This document shows, piece after piece, positions 4,557 through 6,800 of a DNA stretch of 6,800 bases. The position numbers were made by a program, and so were the translations under genes. The stretch is taken from positions 1-6,800 of the forward strand of contig JAUVJK010000045.1 of NCBI GenBank assembly GCA_030592425.1, written 5' to 3'. The notes under the pieces were generated by a model. That model did no database searches. It was not told the DNA's origin and saw only the letters and a list, made by a program, of their open reading frames with translations. How positions within the stretch are numbered: position 1 is the stretch's first letter; each line of letters begins with the position of its first letter. The stretch is from Candidatus Moraniibacteriota bacterium (GTDB lineage: Bacteria; Patescibacteriota; Minisyncoccia; Moranbacterales; GCA-2747515).

Positions 4557-5480
4557 CTAGAGAGACCATTCGCAAATGCGCCATTTGTCGGCGAGATCTT
4601 TGTGGAAGGTAATTGTTGCCGTGGGGAAGTGTTCGAGGATTGCTTTTTGGAGTAATTCTTTTTGATCAGGGTTGATCTCGTAATAGTTTGTTCGTGGTTG
4701 GTGTGACGATGCTTGCGTATCATTTAAATAGAGAGCTTTTGTTTGCATGAGGAGCTCTTTGTAGTGTGCAAGACCATTCTCTTGTGACCAGAGAGCCTCT
4801 GCTGGTTCGTACGCGAGTCCTTGTGATTCTTCATGACATAGAAGCGTTTCTTTGATTGCTTCGTCGACGTAAGGAAGATTGGCAATGATTGCAAGAGAGG
4901 GAATAGTAGAAAGTTTAGGAGCAAGTGGTGAATTCATTAGTGGCGTTAAGAGATTGCCCTCAAAAAAAGAAATATTCTTATCGACGTTGTGTTTATGCGC
5001 ATTTTCTTTTGCGATTGCTAGCGCTTTTGGTGAGATGTCCGTTGCAAAGAATTGATAGTTGTCGGTATTTTGTCGTTGCGTTACGAATTGTTTTGCAAGG
5101 GTAATGATGATATTACCAGATCCTGTTCCAACATCAATGAAAACTTTTTGAATATTGTGTGGAGATTTTTTTGCATGTGCAACAACAAGATCGATGATCA
5201 GTTCTGTTTCTGGTCGTGGAATTAATGTGTCTGGTGTGACAGCAAAATCCAGACCATAGAATTCTTTTGACCCAAGAAGATAGGCGAGTGGTTCACCGCT
5301 CTCTCGTTTTTTGATCAGTGATGTGATCTGCTTTGATTGATCTTCTGTGAGAGTGTGCTCGGGATGCGCAAGGATGAACGTACGTTCTTTTATGAGGACA
5401 TGCGCAATGATCAAGTCACGATCGATCGCAATATTTGTACTGCAATGCTGTACGTCGGCAATCGTTTTTTGATGAGGCAT
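4557..5480 (-). CDS. prmC: PrmC, release factor N5-glutamine methyltransferase
   Basis: The 307-residue protein transfers a methyl group from S-adenosylmethionine to the GGQ glutamine of RF1 and RF2, which speeds peptide release. The N-terminal helical substrate-binding domain (about 1-75) contains RTFILAHPEHTLTEDQ and GEPLAYLLGSKEFYG. The SAM-binding Rossmann domain has IPRPETE (87-93), motif I DVGTGSG (116-122), an acidic motif II FFATDIS (144-150) and the catalytic-site motif as NLPY (201-204). Most homologues have NPPY there; the leucine variant keeps the N and Y that hold the glutamine. EPAEAL (225-230) is also characteristic. It lies 45 bp downstream of prfA on the same strand, the classic prfA-prmC pair, so it presumably shares the prfA promoter. 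No Shine-Dalgarno is visible upstream of ATG 5480. The N-terminus is slightly short, but family features begin right after it. Confidence 0.95.
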   Translation of the reverse strand: MPHQKTIADVQHCSTNIAIDRDLIIAHVLIKERTFILAHPEHTLTEDQSKQITSLIKKRESGEPLAYLLGSKEFYGLDFAVTPDTLIPRPETELIIDLVVAHAKKSPHNIQKVFIDVGTGSGNIIITLAKQFVTQRQNTDNYQFFATDISPKALAIAKENAHKHNVDKNISFFEGNLLTPLMNSPLAPKLSTIPSLAIIANLPYVDEAIKETLLCHEESQGLAYEPAEALWSQENGLAHYKELLMQTKALYLNDTQASSHQPRTNYYEINPDQKELLQKAILEHFPTATITFHKDLADKWRICEWSL

Positions 5481-5525
5481 GTTTAGGGTATCAGAAGATT
5501 AGTAACGCACTATTATTTATTGTAT

Positions 5526-6608
5526 TTATTGCGCGCTTTGATTCATTTTTCTTTTGATGTCTTCTTCTTGTAATGCTGCAACGATCTCACCAAGATCACC
5601 ATCGAGAATTGTTTCGATATTACTCCAATTCTGTTTGATACGATGATCGGTAATACGATCTTGGGGAAAGTTGTATGTACGAATTTTTTCACTACGATCA
5701 CCCGTTCCAACTTGTGAGCGGCGTGCATCACCAATTTCTGCGGCACGTTTTTCTTCTTCGCCTTGCAAGATACGAGAGCGGAGAACTTTAAGCGCTTTTG
5801 CCTTATTTTTATGTTGTGATTTCTGATCCTGACAAGAAACAACTGTGCCAGTTGGGATATGTGTAATGCGTACAGCGCTCATGGTTGTGTTCACAGATTG
5901 TCCACCTGGTCCAGATGAAGCAAAGGTATCGATGCGCAGATCGCTTGGTTCGATGGAGATATCGACTTCCTCTGCTTGTGGGAGGACGGCAACAGTTGCT
6001 GTTGATGTATGCACACGCCCTTGCTTTTCTGTTTCAGGAATCCGCTGTACACGATGAACGCCGGATTCATATTTCATTGATTTGTAAACGGGACGTGCAT
6101 CACCACTTGCTGTGATCTCAAAGATGATCTCTTTGAATCCGCCAACACCTGTCGTGTGGGAATCAAGGACAGCGATCTTCCAATTATTATTTTCTGCAAA
6201 ATGCGTATACATACGATAGAGGTTTCCAGCAAAGAGACCAGATTCATCACCACCAGCGCCAGCACGGATCTCAATAATGATATCTTTGGTATCATTGGGA
6301 TCTTTTGGCAAAAGAAGAATTTCTAGATCTTTTTCACATTGTGCAATCTTTGGTGAGAGTGCAGTGTTTTCTTCAATTGCCATTTGCTTCATTTCGGGAT
6401 CATCCTCTGTATTGATAATCTCTGCATTGCCACGCATTTCACGATCAAGTTGTTCGTATTGGGTGATCTTGTTGATCACAGGGTCCATTTCTGCTTTTTT
6501 CTTGCCAAGCACTGCGCATTTTTGCGGGTCAGATGTAACTGTGGGATCACTGAGTCCAGCGATGATCTCATCGTATTCTTTTTTTACTTTGTCGATAATA
6601 TCTTTCAT
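5526..6608 (-). CDS. prfA: Peptide chain release factor 1 (RF1)
   Basis: The start is the ATG at 6608-6606, giving 360 residues, the usual RF1 length, and beginning MKDIIDKVKKEYDEI like other RF1 proteins. The open frame continues upstream to 6707, but the mapped promoter would start the RNA near 6672, and the extra residues have no counterpart in the family. ATG 6668 is possible but less likely. RF1 recognises UAA and UAG in the ribosomal A site and triggers hydrolysis of peptidyl-tRNA. The catalytic loop SSGPGGQSVN (231-240) contains GGQ 235-237. The stop-codon-reading tripeptide is PET (191-193, in QRIPETEKQGRVH), the RF1-type PxT rather than the RF2-type SPF. LLLPKDPND (98-106), RAGAGGDES (115-123), SQHKNKAKAL and TYNFPQDRITDHRI are further signatures. 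Nineteen of 20 arginines use CGN. No Shine-Dalgarno is seen. It is first in the operon with prmC. Confidence 0.97.
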   Translation of the reverse strand: MKDIIDKVKKEYDEIIAGLSDPTVTSDPQKCAVLGKKKAEMDPVINKITQYEQLDREMRGNAEIINTEDDPEMKQMAIEENTALSPKIAQCEKDLEILLLPKDPNDTKDIIIEIRAGAGGDESGLFAGNLYRMYTHFAENNNWKIAVLDSHTTGVGGFKEIIFEITASGDARPVYKSMKYESGVHRVQRIPETEKQGRVHTSTATVAVLPQAEEVDISIEPSDLRIDTFASSGPGGQSVNTTMSAVRITHIPTGTVVSCQDQKSQHKNKAKALKVLRSRILQGEEEKRAAEIGDARRSQVGTGDRSEKIRTYNFPQDRITDHRIKQNWSNIETILDGDLGEIVAALQEEDIKRKMNQSAQ

Positions 6609-6645
6609 GATAGATAGGTCATTTTTAGTAAGAGGAATTTTTGCG

Positions 6646-6673
6646 ATGTGAAGAAAGTATCTCTTCATCACAT
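6646..6673 (-). promoter_or_regulatory. Bulged stem-loop at the 5' end of the prfA message
   Basis: ATGTG and AAGA (6646-6654) pair with TCTT (6662-6665) and CACAT (6669-6673), leaving a 3-nt bulge and a 7-nt loop. The predicted start of transcription (about 6672) falls at the base of the stem, so the RNA would begin with this hairpin. It may stabilise the message. The remaining leader to ATG 6608 has no Shine-Dalgarno. Confidence 0.45.
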
Positions 6674-6678
6674 TTTGT

Positions 6679-6707
6679 ACTATACTTGAGATAATGACGT
6701 GCGTCAA
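6679..6707 (-). promoter_or_regulatory. prfA: Sigma70-type promoter of prfA-prmC
   Basis: On the minus strand TTGACG (6707-6702) and TATAGT (6684-6679) are 17 bp apart, each one base off the consensus. The inverted repeat ACGTGC/GCACGT (6697-6702/6715-6720) begins at the -35 box and could be an operator affecting this promoter and the divergent gene at 6752. Confidence 0.75.
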
Positions 6708-6751
6708 AAGATGTGCACGTACAAAGCGATAATTATATTAAGATCATTATT

Positions 6752-6800
6752 ATGAAAAAACATGCGATCACACTCTTTATTATTTCACTCTGTGGCGTCC
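6752..6800 (+). CDS. Start of a gene with a signal-peptide-like N-terminus, cut by the window edge
   Basis: From ATG 6752 the frame reads MKKHAITLFIISLCGV and continues past the edge. A Lys-Lys-His start followed by a hydrophobic stretch is typical of a Sec signal peptide or an N-terminal membrane helix, so the product is probably exported or membrane-bound. The cysteine might belong to a lipobox, but what follows is not visible. Possible -10 boxes GATAAT (6728-6733) and TATATT (6734-6739) lie just upstream with no good -35. The gene is divergent from prfA, and the two would share the 6708-6751 control region. Confidence 0.55.
   Translation, partial: MKKHAITLFIISLCGV

Noticed and set aside
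5526..6608. UGA recoded as glycine (Gracilibacteria or Absconditabacteria code)
   Set aside because: Glycines in RF1 and PrmC are encoded by normal GGN codons and every gene is full-length under the standard code.
6609..6707. N-terminal extension of prfA to 393 residues
   Set aside because: The promoter TTGACG-17-TATAGT lies inside it, and RF1 proteins start at the position of ATG 6608.

Overview
The window looks like a piece of a bacterial chromosome, most likely from the Candidate Phyla Radiation (Patescibacteria, Parcubacteria-like). The taxon is an inference from several traits: a tiny stand-alone SpoVT/AbrB-type protein, a PrmC with NLPY instead of NPPY, a lysine-rich histone-H1-like protein that is almost entirely 9-residue repeats, a single-pass acidic low-complexity membrane protein, and weak or absent Shine-Dalgarno sequences at several genes. 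The standard genetic code fits every gene. All seven stop codons seen are UAA or UAG.

Left part (1-2050) is accessory-looking. It holds the end of an AbrB/MazE-like DNA-binding protein and a gene of unassigned function (301-861) with distant resemblance to the GlcG/HbpS fold, driven by a near-consensus promoter. A Fic-domain protein (1107-1997) follows. The Fic gene is preceded by the most striking non-coding element here: three TAACGG...CCGTTA palindromes of 27 bp whose centres are exactly 51 bp apart, with a fourth half-site in the same register inside the first codons. The Fic protein ends in an excisionase/MerR-like helix-turn-helix, so autoregulation through this array is the natural hypothesis. 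Fic also uses AGA/AGG for about half of its arginines, unlike its neighbours, which suggests a foreign origin.

Middle part (2025-4540): a symmetric terminator separates Fic from a convergent gene for an acidic membrane-anchored protein. Divergent from that gene is a DUF456 membrane protein. A 241-bp AT-rich gap (3927-4167) then holds a perfect DnaA-box match and four closely packed perfect inverted repeats around a TATAAT box, and leads into the histone-like gene, which ends at a strong intrinsic terminator.

Right part (4557-6708, minus strand) is a core translation-termination operon: prfA (release factor 1) followed by prmC, which methylates the GGQ glutamine of release factors. A good promoter with a structured 5' end precedes prfA. 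A divergent gene beginning with a signal-peptide-like sequence runs off the right edge.
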